DNA from: Halarchaeum grantii
GTDB lineage: Archaea > Halobacteriota > Halobacteria > Halobacteriales > Halobacteriaceae
DNA length: 64,000 bases
Direction of reading: 5' to 3'
Assembly (NCBI RefSeq): GCF_014647455.2
Contig: NZ_BMPF01000004.1
Coordinates: forward strand, 62,001 to 126,000
Shown here: positions 7,416-15,703 of the stretch, piece after piece
Layout: each line of letters starts with the position of its first letter
How positions within the stretch are numbered: the stretch's first letter is position 1
Notes under the pieces: model-generated
What the model was told of the DNA's origin: nothing
Database searches by the model: none
Seen by the model: the letters and a program-made list of their open reading frames with translations, nothing else
Translations under genes and position numbers: made by a program

Positions 7416-10010
7416 ATGAGCGATCCACCAGCATCAGCACACGACCATAATCACGACGATGACGACCATGATCACGACCACGATCATGGCCACGAGCATG
7501 ATGAGCCAGTGGCAGACCTGGTGAACGGAGAGGTAGTACAGTTGTCCGTTCCGGAGATGGACTGCCCGTCCTGTGCCGGGAAAGTCCGGAAGAGCGTGCA
7601 GCAACTCGACGCCGTTGAGACGGTCGACCCGCAGGTCACGACTGGTACCCTCACCGTCAGCTACGAGAAGGAGGGAACCACGCCAGAGGCCATCGCCGAG
7701 CGCGTCGAGAAGGCCGGCTATACCGTCGAATCTGGCGTCGGTGAGACGACCGAGACGTTCACCGTTCCGGAGATGGACTGCCCGTCCTGCGCGGGGAAGG
7801 TCGAGAACGCCCTCGAGGACGTCACTGGCGTCAGCACCTATCAAACCCAACCCACGACTGGGAAAGTCGTCGTCACGTACGACCAGGCGCACGTGTCGGC
7901 TGACGACGTGACACGGGCGATCGAGAGCGCTGGCTACGACGTCACTGAGACGACGGTCTCCAGGGGGGAAGGGAGTAGTGGACTGGCAGAGACTGACGGG
8001 GTCTGGCAGAGTGATCGCGCGACGAAGACATGGATTAGCGGTGGGTTTGTCGCGCTCGGCCTGCTCTTCGAATTCGTCCTGAGCGGCCAGAACTCTACGC
8101 TGATTACGGGGCCATTTACGCTCGCGCTCGCGGACGTCCTCTTCCTGATCGCAGTTTCGGTTGGTGGTCAGGAGATCATCGAGGGAGGGTATTACTCGCT
8201 GCGCAACCGGAATCTGGACATCGACCTGCTGATGTCCATCGCGATTACGGGGGCACTCGTCGTCAGTGTCGGCTTCGGCGAGGGGCTCTATATGGAGGCC
8301 GCGATGCTCGCCTTCCTCTTCAGCGTCGCCGAGCTTCTGGAGCGCTACTCGATGGACAAGGCCCGCAACTCCCTGCAGGAGCTGATGGACCTCTCCCCGG
8401 ACGAAGCCACCGTCAAACGGGACGGCGAGGAGATGACGGTGCCCGTCGAGGACGTCCGCGTCGGCGACGTCGTCGTGGTCAAGCCCGGTGAGAAGATTCC
8501 GATGGACGGCGAGGTCAGCGTCGGCGAGAGCGCGGTCAATCAGGCGCCCATCACCGGCGAGTCCGTCCCCGTGGACAAGACGGATGGCGACGAGGTGTAC
8601 GCCGGCACCATCAACGAGGAGGGCTACCTCGAAGTCCGAGTCACTTCCGAGGCTGGGGACAACACGCTCTCGCGCATCATCGAGATGGTCGAGGACGCAC
8701 AGGCGAACAAGACCGAACGCGAGCAGTTCGTCGAGCGCTTCGCCGGCTACTACACCCCGGTCGTCGTCGCGTTCGCCGTCCTCGTCACGCTCGGCACGCC
8801 GTTCGTCCTCGGGGCGACCTGGGAGCAGTCCGTCGTCTACGGCCTCACCCTGCTCGTCCTCGCGTGCCCGTGCGCGTTCGTCATCTCGACGCCCGTCTCG
8901 GTGGTGTCGGGCATCACGAGCGCCGCGAAGAACGGCGTCCTCATCAAGGGCGGACAACACCTCGAGGCGATGGGCGACGTCGAGGCCGTCGCGCTCGACA
9001 AGACCGGCACGCTCACCAAGGGCGAACTCGCCGTGACGGACGTCATTCCGCTCAACGAGAACACCGAGGACGACGTCCTGCGGTGTGCGCGCGGCCTCGA
9101 GTCGCGCTCCGAACACCCCATCGGCGCAGCCATCGTCGACCACGCCGCGGAGAACGACGTCGGGAAGCGCTCGGTTTCCGAGTTCGAGAGTGTCACCGGG
9201 AAGGGCGTGCGCGCTGACCTCGACGGCGAGACGCACTACGCGGGCAAGCCGGGGTTCTTCGAGGAACTCGGCTTCGACCTCTCGCACGTCCACGCCGTCA
9301 CCGACGGCGGGGTCGTCACGCAGACCAGCCAGCGCCTCTGCGAGCGGAACAACTGCCTCGACCTCCTCCAGGACACCATCCCCGACCTCCAATCCGAGGG
9401 GAAGACGGTGATTCTCGTCGGGACGGAGGACGAACTCGAAGGCGTCATCGCCGTCGCGGACGAAGTCCGCCCCGAAGCGCGTCGCGCCGTCGAGCGCCTG
9501 CACGACCTCGGCGTCGCGCACGTCGTGATGCTCACCGGCGACAACGAGCGTACTGCACGCGCCATCGCCGAGGAGGTCGGCGTTGATGAGTTCCGCGCGG
9601 AACTCCTCCCCGACGAGAAGGTCGAAGCCATCCAGGACCTCGACGGCGAGTACGACGGCGTCGCGATGGTTGGCGACGGCGTGAACGACGCGCCGGCGCT
9701 CGCAACGGCGACTGTCGGTGTCGCAATGGGTGCGGCCGGTACGGACACCGCCCTCGAGACGGCGGACATCGCGCTGATGAGCGACGACCTCGCACGCCTC
9801 CCCTATCTCTACGAACTGTCGCACGACGCGAACGGCGTCATCCGGCAGAATGTCTGGACGAGTCTCGGCGCGAAAGCCGCCCTCGCGCTCGCCGTGCCTT
9901 TTGGCCTCGTCCCCATCTGGGCGGCCGTCCTCGTCGGCGATGCCGGGATGACGCTCGGCGTCACCGGCAACGCGATGCGCCTCTCCCGAATCACCCCCGA
10001 GGACGACTAG
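7416..10010 (+). CDS. P1B-type heavy-metal ATPase, Zn/Cd/Pb class (864 aa)
   Basis: An ATP-driven metal exporter. A His/Asp-rich tail (residues 9-29) is followed by two HMA domains, each with MDCPSCAGK (C50/C53 and C122/C125). Next come the membrane segments, the TM6 CPC motif (484-486), the phosphorylated Asp in DKTGT (D528), HP, TGDN and GDGVNDAP. A Lys in the SLGAKAAL segment and the Asp of LVGDAGMT near the C-terminus match the P1B-2 (ZntA/CadA) pattern for divalent soft metals. An unusual stretch with Cys (RLCERNNCLDLL) lies in the nucleotide-binding loop. A TATA-like ATTAAT lies about 30 nt upstream. The CDF gene 58 nt downstream fits a zinc-export operon. The GC content is clearly higher than in the preceding genes. 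Confidence 0.9.
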   Translation: MSDPPASAHDHNHDDDDHDHDHDHGHEHDEPVADLVNGEVVQLSVPEMDCPSCAGKVRKSVQQLDAVETVDPQVTTGTLTVSYEKEGTTPEAIAERVEKAGYTVESGVGETTETFTVPEMDCPSCAGKVENALEDVTGVSTYQTQPTTGKVVVTYDQAHVSADDVTRAIESAGYDVTETTVSRGEGSSGLAETDGVWQSDRATKTWISGGFVALGLLFEFVLSGQNSTLITGPFTLALADVLFLIAVSVGGQEIIEGGYYSLRNRNLDIDLLMSIAITGALVVSVGFGEGLYMEAAMLAFLFSVAELLERYSMDKARNSLQELMDLSPDEATVKRDGEEMTVPVEDVRVGDVVVVKPGEKIPMDGEVSVGESAVNQAPITGESVPVDKTDGDEVYAGTINEEGYLEVRVTSEAGDNTLSRIIEMVEDAQANKTEREQFVERFAGYYTPVVVAFAVLVTLGTPFVLGATWEQSVVYGLTLLVLACPCAFVISTPVSVVSGITSAAKNGVLIKGGQHLEAMGDVEAVALDKTGTLTKGELAVTDVIPLNENTEDDVLRCARGLESRSEHPIGAAIVDHAAENDVGKRSVSEFESVTGKGVRADLDGETHYAGKPGFFEELGFDLSHVHAVTDGGVVTQTSQRLCERNNCLDLLQDTIPDLQSEGKTVILVGTEDELEGVIAVADEVRPEARRAVERLHDLGVAHVVMLTGDNERTARAIAEEVGVDEFRAELLPDEKVEAIQDLDGEYDGVAMVGDGVNDAPALATATVGVAMGAAGTDTALETADIALMSDDLARLPYLYELSHDANGVIRQNVWTSLGAKAALALAVPFGLVPIWAAVLVGDAGMTLGVTGNAMRLSRITPEDD

Positions 10011-10068
10011 AGCGCTCACCCAGTCGCACTACACTCTCACTGATGCGCTTCCACTCGTTCCCAAACTA

Positions 10069-11001
10069 ATGGAGAGCCACAACCACGACACGACGACAGA
10101 TTCAGACCACGACCACGGCGACGGCAACCATACCGAGCCGCGAAGTATACGTAAACTCGGCGTCGTCGCCGCGATTAACACGGCTGGCTTCGTCATCGAA
10201 CTCGCCGGTGGTCTCCTGTTCGGATCGCTTGCACTCCTAAGCGACGCCGTCCACATGCTCTTCGATGCGCTGTCGTATCTGATGGCGTTTGCAGCCACCT
10301 ATGTCGCCGACCGGTACGAGGAGCGCGATTTGTGGACGTACGGACTCCACCGACTCGAACCGTTCGCCGCCCTCCTCAACGGGGTGCTCCTCGTCCCGAT
10401 GGCGCTCGTCATCCTCTACGAGTCCTACCAGCGATTCTACAACCCCGTCGACCTCGACCCGACGATGACCGTCCTCCTCGCCACGGGCGGCCTCGTCGTG
10501 AACGTCGCGTCCGTCGGCTACCTCCACGGCGACGAACTCAGCCTGAACGAACGCGGCGCGTTCTACCATCTGCTCGGCGATACCGGGGCGTCCGTCGCGG
10601 TCATCATCTCGACCGCCATCGTCGCCGTCTTCGAGATCCGCATGGTAGACCCGATCACGGCCGCGCTCATCGCTGTCGTCATCATCTGGTCAGCATACAC
10701 CGTGTTGCGTGACAGCCTCGACCTCCTCCTCGAACGTAGCCCGATTCCGATCGCCGACCTGCAGGCATCCCTCATGTCGATCGAGAGCGTTGAGGCGGTC
10801 GAGGACTGCCACGTCTGGCAGGTCTGTAGTCGGCTTACCATCGGGACAGTTCGAGTCAAGGTCTCAGTCGATTCGCTCAATACCCAAGAGGAGCTACGGG
10901 CGACTATCCACGAGAGACTCCGAGACGCCGGCCTTGACCACGTCACTGTCGAACTCGTGAACGAAGCAACGACGCACCGCACAACTACCCATACACATTA
11001 G
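10069..11001 (+). CDS. CDF-family divalent cation (Zn) antiporter (310 aa)
   Basis: Cation diffusion facilitators exchange Zn2+ (or Cd2+/Co2+) for protons. The sequence shows a His-rich N-terminal tail (HNHDTTTDSDHDHGDGNH), six membrane spans, and the paired HxxxD metal-binding motifs in TM2 (VHMLFD) and TM5 (HLLGD). A cytoplasmic ferredoxin-like C-terminal domain (VEDCHVWQVCSRLTIG) and a short His tail follow. The HxxxD pair suggests the Zn branch, as in ZitB/CzcD. It lies 58 nt behind the Zn-type ATPase and before a second P-type ATPase, so the three probably form one metal-export operon. Confidence 0.9.
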   Translation: MESHNHDTTTDSDHDHGDGNHTEPRSIRKLGVVAAINTAGFVIELAGGLLFGSLALLSDAVHMLFDALSYLMAFAATYVADRYEERDLWTYGLHRLEPFAALLNGVLLVPMALVILYESYQRFYNPVDLDPTMTVLLATGGLVVNVASVGYLHGDELSLNERGAFYHLLGDTGASVAVIISTAIVAVFEIRMVDPITAALIAVVIIWSAYTVLRDSLDLLLERSPIPIADLQASLMSIESVEAVEDCHVWQVCSRLTIGTVRVKVSVDSLNTQEELRATIHERLRDAGLDHVTVELVNEATTHRTTTHTH

Positions 11002-11080
11002 CGACCGTGACGCCCACCATGATACAGAGACATACCCCGCTAGCTCAGGCGCGTCTCCGTTCGGACTCTACGAGGCGACC

Positions 11081-13417
11081 GTGACTACGTGTTCGTTCTG
11101 CGGCCGCGAGATCGATAGCGAGCCGATTCGTGATAACGGGGAGGTGTTCTGCTCGCGTGGCTGCCAACAGGGGGAGACGAGAACCAGTGGCGCACACATC
11201 GAACACACTCCTGAGACAACGCAGCAGACTGACGGCGAGACGGCGTATTTCTCGATCAGCGGCATGCATACGCACGCATGCGAGTCGTATCTCGAGCGAC
11301 GCGCTGTGACACTCGATGGCGTCAGCGGTGCGTCCGCGAGCTATACGGCCGAGATGATGCGCGTCAGCTACGACCCCGAGGCGGTTGAGCGTGACACCAT
11401 CGAGGACACACTTTCTGCATGGGGATATCGAGCCTCTGCGCCCACACCAGAGGAAACACCCGCCGACCGGAACGACTTCGACTTCGACCATCTCCGCACG
11501 ATTTTCTCCGTGATTGCCGTCGCACCCATCTACATCATCTATGCTGCCTTCTTCTACCCCGTCTATCTCGGACTCCTTCCGACCTCCTCACTCGATAATC
11601 ACGCAATCGTTACTGGTCTCTACGGGCCTGTCGCGATGTTCACCACGATCACTATCTTCGGCGTCGGATTCCCCATCCTCCGGTCGGCCTACATCAGTCT
11701 CCACGAACGCCAGCTTACTGTCGACGTCCTCATCTCCATCACTGCGGTGAGCGCCTACGCGTACTCCATGGTCTCACTGCTCTATCTCGACCGTCTCTAC
11801 CTCTTCTTCGATATCGCGACGGCGGTCATCGTTCTCACGACAATCGGGAATCACGCCCGTGCCCGATATAAACGCCAGGCGGTCGAAGACCTCACCGAGT
11901 TCGTCGACGAGACAGAGACCGCTGCACGCCGCCTCCTTGAGGACGGGACAACGACGATCGTCCCACCCGAGGACTGCACGACTGGGGATCGGCTTCTCGT
12001 CCGGCCGGGCGAACGAATCCCACTTGACGGCACGATCGTCGATGGCCGCGGAACGGTTAACGAGGCGCTCATCACTGGCGAGGCACGACCCCAGCGTAAA
12101 GTCGTCGGCGACACGGTCATCGGTGGCTCCATTGCCGCCGACGGCTCATTCGAAATCACGGTCGACGAGGGGGCGACGAGCACACTCGACCGACTCCGCG
12201 ACCTCGTCTGGGATCTCCAGACCGAACAGTCCCCGGCCGAGCGGCTCACGAACCGTGTGACAGCAATCTACATCCCGGTTGTCTGTGTCTTCGCACTCGT
12301 CACACTCGGTGCGTGGACGGTTGCTGGCGCGCCAGCCGAACCCGCACTTCGGACGGCACTCACCGTGCTGATTATCGCCTGCCCCGTCTCCCTCAGCCTC
12401 GTCACACCACTCGCCGTCGGTCGTGGGCTCTCAACGGCTGCCGAGCGAGACGTCCCGGTTTTTGATCAGACGATCCTTGAACGGGTGACCGACGCAGACG
12501 TCATCGCGTTCGACAAGACCGGAACACTCACCACCGGCGAAATGCGTGTCGCCGCCGTCCACGCAGTTGAGGAGTGCGATAGTAAGGCGGTTCTTCGGCG
12601 GGCAGCGGCCGTCGAGTCACGTTCGAGCCACCCGATTGCCGCCGCAATCCGCGACCGTGCACCGGACCGCTCACAAGCGGTTACGTCGTTCGAACGGTAC
12701 CGCTACGGTGTCGTGGCCGACGTGGACGCGTCGCGGACGGCCGTCGGAAACCCCGCACTCTTCGACGACCTCAACTGGAGCATTCCCGAAGCCATCCGTG
12801 ACACAATCGACCGTGTCCGTGACCGTGGCGAGCTCCCAACGGTCGTCGGCTGGGAGGGGACCGCAACAGGCGTGATCACACTCGAAGATCAGCCCCGCGA
12901 GAAGTGGACGGAAACTGTCGCGGAGCTCGCGGCCGATGACCGACAGATCGTGGTCATCACGGGCGATGATTCACGCGTTGCACGGCAGTTCGAGGCACAC
13001 CCGGACGTCTCCAAGGTCTACGCGGACGTCCCACCGGAAGCGAAAGAAGAGCTCGTCCGTCGCCTCCGCGATGAGGGTGTCGTCGCGATGGTGGGGGACG
13101 GGACGAACGACGCACCAGCGCTTGCCGCTGCTGATCTCGGTGTGGCGATGGTCTCCGGAAGTGACTTCACCGTGACTGTCGCGGACGCTCTCGTAACGGC
13201 CGACGATCTGACGCCGTTCCGCGATCTCTTCGGAATCGCGCGTGGGACACGGCGTCGCCTTCTCGAAAATCTCGGACTCGCGCTCACAGTGCCTGCTATC
13301 GGTGTCCCGCTCGCTGCCGTTGGGTTCGTCACACCGCTCGTCGCGACGACGCTAATGGCGACCGGAACCATACTCGTGCTCGCAAACAGCTACCGCCCCC
13401 TCACCAGCAACTTGTGA
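11081..13417 (+). CDS. P1B-like ATPase with atypical metal-binding residues (778 aa)
   Basis: GTG start. A TRASH/YHS-like Cys cluster (CSFCGRE and FCSRGC, residues 4-29) precedes one HMA-like domain whose motif reads GMHTHACESY, so the first Cys of the usual C-x-x-C is lost. Catalytic motifs are intact: TGE, DKTGT (D478), SSHP, TGDD and GDGTNDAP. The TM6 motif is CPV (434-436) rather than CPC. The last TM pair reads LTVPAIG and LMATGTILVLANSYR in place of the YN and MSS copper ligands of CopA. It is therefore probably a transporter, but its ion cannot be assigned. Its TGA lies at the left duplication of the nested IS5-type element. Confidence 0.85.
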   Translation: MTTCSFCGREIDSEPIRDNGEVFCSRGCQQGETRTSGAHIEHTPETTQQTDGETAYFSISGMHTHACESYLERRAVTLDGVSGASASYTAEMMRVSYDPEAVERDTIEDTLSAWGYRASAPTPEETPADRNDFDFDHLRTIFSVIAVAPIYIIYAAFFYPVYLGLLPTSSLDNHAIVTGLYGPVAMFTTITIFGVGFPILRSAYISLHERQLTVDVLISITAVSAYAYSMVSLLYLDRLYLFFDIATAVIVLTTIGNHARARYKRQAVEDLTEFVDETETAARRLLEDGTTTIVPPEDCTTGDRLLVRPGERIPLDGTIVDGRGTVNEALITGEARPQRKVVGDTVIGGSIAADGSFEITVDEGATSTLDRLRDLVWDLQTEQSPAERLTNRVTAIYIPVVCVFALVTLGAWTVAGAPAEPALRTALTVLIIACPVSLSLVTPLAVGRGLSTAAERDVPVFDQTILERVTDADVIAFDKTGTLTTGEMRVAAVHAVEECDSKAVLRRAAAVESRSSHPIAAAIRDRAPDRSQAVTSFERYRYGVVADVDASRTAVGNPALFDDLNWSIPEAIRDTIDRVRDRGELPTVVGWEGTATGVITLEDQPREKWTETVAELAADDRQIVVITGDDSRVARQFEAHPDVSKVYADVPPEAKEELVRRLRDEGVVAMVGDGTNDAPALAAADLGVAMVSGSDFTVTVADALVTADDLTPFRDLFGIARGTRRRLLENLGLALTVPAIGVPLAAVGFVTPLVATTLMATGTILVLANSYRPLTSNL

Positions 13418-13423
13418 TAAATC
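13416..13423. repeat. 8-bp target-site duplication of the nested element, left copy
   Basis: GATAAATC, overlapping the last two bases of the upstream ATPase stop codon. The partner is at 15630-15637. Confidence 0.85.
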
Positions 13424-13475
13424 GGCTCTGTTGAAATCCTCGGAGGGTTACAGGTTCGCCCGGTAGTCTGACCGG

Positions 13476-14297
13476 ATGCAGGCCCTCCCAAAGTCGCAGT
13501 TGCTTCGGTTCGTTGAGCAGGCATATCACTTGGCTCGGCGAGCTGTTGCCCGCTACTCGTCAAAGTTCTCGAAACGACGGTACACACTCCACAAGCACAT
13601 CGTCTTGCTCCGTCTCAAGGTGCGGAAGAATACGACGTACCGGACGCTCCTTGACGAACTTATCGAGATGCCTCGCATTCGGAGCGCCCTTGGTCTTGAG
13701 GAACTCCCGTCTCCTTCGACGTTGTGTAAGGCGTTTAACTGGCTCGATATGGCGGTTTGGCGTGTGCTGCTCAACCTCTCGGTTACCCTCCTCCCGACCA
13801 ACGGTGTCGTCGGTATCGATGCCTCTGGCTTTGACCGTAGTCACGCCTCGAAGCACTATACGAAGCGAACGAAGTTGACGATTCAGCAGTTGAAAGTCAC
13901 GCTTCTCGTGGACACGAGAGCAAATGCTGTCCTCGACGTACACGTAACAACAACACGAAAACACGACTCGAAGATCGCGCCGTCGCTCATCAAGCGGAAT
14001 ACCGGGGAAGTAGCAGTTCTCCTCGGCGACAAGGGATACGATGATCAGAAGATTCGCGCATTAGCCCGTGAAACTGGTGTTCGTCCGCTCATCAAGCACC
14101 GCGAGTTCTCGTCTCTTCACAAAGCGTGGAATGCTCGGTTGGATGCCGATCTCTACGGTCAGCGCAGTCAAAACGAGACGGTAAACTCTCGCCTCAAACG
14201 AAAATATGGCGCATTCGTCCGCTCACGGCACTGGTGGAAGCAGTTCCGTGAACTCGTTGTCTGCTGTCTCACTCACAACATCGACAAGGCACTTTGA
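13476..14297 (+). CDS. IS5-type DDE transposase (273 aa)
   Basis: The protein shows the haloarchaeal IS5-type order: an N-terminal helical DNA-binding part (LPKSQLLRFVEQAYHLARRA), then the first Asp in VVGIDASGFDRSH, the second Asp in LLGDKGYDDQ, and the last acidic residue in QSQNETVNSRLKRKYG-like sequence (here QRSQNETVNSRLKRKYG). These correspond to DDE catalysis. The length matches the family and the frame is intact. It lies 52 bp inside the left inverted repeat of the nested element. Confidence 0.92.
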   Translation: MQALPKSQLLRFVEQAYHLARRAVARYSSKFSKRRYTLHKHIVLLRLKVRKNTTYRTLLDELIEMPRIRSALGLEELPSPSTLCKAFNWLDMAVWRVLLNLSVTLLPTNGVVGIDASGFDRSHASKHYTKRTKLTIQQLKVTLLVDTRANAVLDVHVTTTRKHDSKIAPSLIKRNTGEVAVLLGDKGYDDQKIRALARETGVRPLIKHREFSSLHKAWNARLDADLYGQRSQNETVNSRLKRKYGAFVRSRHWWKQFRELVVCCLTHNIDKAL

Positions 14298-14340
14298 ACG
14301 TTCAATAGAGGGAATCCACCTAATGCTCTTGCTCAACGGT

Positions 14341-14949
14341 TCACTCCTGTTCTCCGCGGCAGTTCTGTTCCCACTCCTGACGAGCAATACTGTATCGGAC
14401 GGAGTCGCGTGGCTCTCCGTCGATAACGAGTTCATTACGGATTTGACCCTCTTTATGACCACCGAATCGCTCAACATATTTCTCAATGGCTTGCCGGGAG
14501 TTCGTGTTTTCAGGGTCGTGTGTAACCGTCACAATTTGGAGGTCGAGTCGGTCGAACGCGAGTTTGAGAAAACGAGCAGCTCGTTCTCCAGAGTACCCTC
14601 GTCTCCAGAAGGGCTTTCGGAGCCACGTCCCCAGTGTCGCCAGTTGACGGTCCCAATCTGGATGTATTCCAGCGAGACCGGCGAATTCGTTAGCGTGTTC
14701 GCCGTCTTTCGGTCGAATCACGTAGGTAGCGTTCTCTCCGTTCTCGAACTCCGTCCCACACTGCTCGACCCATTCGAACGCCGCTTTGGGGTGAGAGTAT
14801 GAGTTCCACGTGACGTACTCGGTTATTTCGTCAATTCCGGGCGCTCCTTCTTGGACGTGAGTATAGAGTTCGTATGGGTCAAACTCATCCTGATGGAGCC
14901 GCTCGTAGCGTAGCCGTTCACTCTCCATCTCCACTGGAAACACTGGCAT
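14341..14949 (-). CDS. GNAT-family N-acetyltransferase, IS passenger
   Basis: RimJ/RimL-type GNAT proteins transfer acetyl groups from acetyl-CoA. The sequence has the N-terminal ESERLRYERLHQDEFDP strand-helix, a central FAGLAGIHPDWDRQLATLGT segment, and the acetyl-CoA loop region around LRKPFWRRGYSGERAARFLK (the R-R-x-G-Y/x-G type A motif). HDPENTNSRQAIEKYVERFGG follows, as expected of the C-terminal half. About 202 aa from MPVFPVEMES; an upstream ATG at 14976 is also possible. The acceptor substrate is unknown. It lies inside the IS5-type element, antisense to the transposase and 43 bp from its stop, so it is probably mobile cargo. Confidence 0.8.
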   Translation of the reverse strand: MPVFPVEMESERLRYERLHQDEFDPYELYTHVQEGAPGIDEITEYVTWNSYSHPKAAFEWVEQCGTEFENGENATYVIRPKDGEHANEFAGLAGIHPDWDRQLATLGTWLRKPFWRRGYSGERAARFLKLAFDRLDLQIVTVTHDPENTNSRQAIEKYVERFGGHKEGQIRNELVIDGEPRDSVRYSIARQEWEQNCRGEQE

Positions 14950-15110
14950 TATCACTACGATTCGAGGAGCAGTCAAAATCGATTTGTCATCCCACTGACA
15001 ATATGTTCACCCACTTACGGAGTATCTGTTCTCCCCTGAATTTGGTCATGAAAACTGTCTCGGTCTGATGAATACCTTCAATAAGTACAGCGAAGAAAGT
15101 AGTCGTAGTG

Positions 15111-15503
15111 CTACGGACGGGCTGAACCGTTACGAATCCATTGCAAGGCGCTGTCGCGGTTGTCTAGTTGGAAGTATCGCATCTGGTCGGGAGCAACTGG
15201 CCAGACTGGCCGTATGGCTCGCCACTGGTGAAAGAGTAATTTTGCCCAGAACGAGTCTCCGACGCACGCATAGGAACGAATGTCGAACTCGGGTCCGTAT
15301 CGAAGGTCTGGAAGAATCCCGTGCAGATGGGTGAGATACGTCGTTGCTGTCCAGTCGGGAACTTCCTCATACACTCGGATTGACCCATGTTGCTTCGTTC
15401 GTTCAATGAGCAGCGAGTAGAACTCCTCGTAGCCGTCAGCAGTACCATTCCCGACACGTACCGCAATGAGATCGTCCTCTGTCGCGTCCAGTATCTCAAA
15501 CAT
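15111..15503 (-). CDS. SpoIIAA-like (STAS/SEC14-type) protein, IS passenger
   Basis: About 130 aa from MFEILDATEDDLIAVRVGNG. The pattern of a short strand, a helix containing YEEFYSLLIERTKQHG, a strand (IRVYEEV), a segment with YACVGDSFWAKLL and the terminal RDSALQWIRNG matches the SpoIIAA-like family, a STAS-fold group of unknown role. The start at 15503 is preferred over the upstream ATG at 15575, whose extra residues look non-homologous. It lies just inside the right inverted repeat of the IS5-type element, on the same strand as the acetyltransferase. A linked function is possible but not shown by the sequence. Confidence 0.7.
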   Translation of the reverse strand: MFEILDATEDDLIAVRVGNGTADGYEEFYSLLIERTKQHGSIRVYEEVPDWTATTYLTHLHGILPDLRYGPEFDIRSYACVGDSFWAKLLFHQWRAIRPVWPVAPDQMRYFQLDNRDSALQWIRNGSARP

Positions 15504-15629
15504 CCTTAGTGAACGAAATCGAATAAATGTATCAAAGTTCCGGTGGTCGCTCGACGGATCAGTTCGCAGTCCCACCCAACAGCTGTTTCAGCAGGAAAGG
15601 TGTGGAATCGATAGGACTTCAACAGAGCC

Positions 15630-15637
15630 GATAAATC
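15630..15637. repeat. 8-bp target-site duplication of the nested element, right copy
   Basis: GATAAATC, identical to 13416-13423. Removing 13424-15637 restores a continuous sequence from the ATPase stop codon to the right end of the 12.2-kb element. Confidence 0.85.
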
Positions 15638-15669
15638 GGATAGCGGCAGAGCCGATCGGCACCGTGTGC

Positions 15670-15695
15670 ATTGAGACAGCCAGTCTCAACTACTG
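15670..15695 (-). repeat. Right terminus of the 12.2-kb element, with a perfect stem
   Basis: TTGAGAC-agcca-GTCTCAA (15671-15689) is a perfect 7-bp stem. The outermost bases, read from the right, give CAGTAGTTGAGACT, matching the left terminus over ten bases. Confidence 0.65.
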
Positions 15696-15703
15696 CGTAG
15701 TGA
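15696..15703. repeat. 8-bp target-site duplication, right copy
   Basis: CGTAGTGA, identical to 3481-3488. It begins the intact MFS N-terminal coding sequence on this side. Confidence 0.8.

Larger units (their letters stand above)
13424..15629 (+). mobile_element. IS5-type element carrying two passenger genes (2.2 kb)
   Basis: The left end GGCTCTGTTGAAATCCT (13424-13440) and the right end AGGACTTCAACAGAGCC (15613-15629) are inverted repeats with 16 of 17 matches. Both are flanked by GATAAATC. An ordinary haloarchaeal IS5-type element with this transposase is about 1 kb. This one is twice that size because an acetyltransferase gene (to 14949) and a SpoIIAA-like gene (to 15503), both on the minus strand, lie between the transposase stop and the right end. 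The layout corresponds to a transporter IS (IS with passenger genes). Confidence 0.85.
3489..15695. mobile_element. 12.2-kb composite or unit transposon with metal-efflux cargo, inserted in an MFS gene
   Basis: The left end begins GGGAAGTTGAGACTACAC. The right end, read inward on the minus strand, begins CAGTAGTTGAGACTGGCT. They share ten consecutive bases (AGTTGAGACT) in inverted orientation and are bounded by the identical octamer CGTAGTGA (3481-3488 and 15696-15703). The flanking MFS halves rejoin in frame. Contents in order: IS4-type transposase copy 2, small membrane proteins, CPBP protease, P1B-type ATPase, CDF transporter, second P-type ATPase, and a nested IS5-type element. The right 60 bp may be what remains of another IS of the same family, giving a composite transposon with one degraded IS. 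Alternatively it is the true right terminus of one long transposon. Confidence 0.75.

Noticed and set aside
7434-10019. 861-aa minus-strand open frame opposite the Zn-type ATPase
   Set aside because: An antisense shadow produced by high GC third positions; its translation lacks any domain pattern while the plus strand encodes an intact P1B ATPase.
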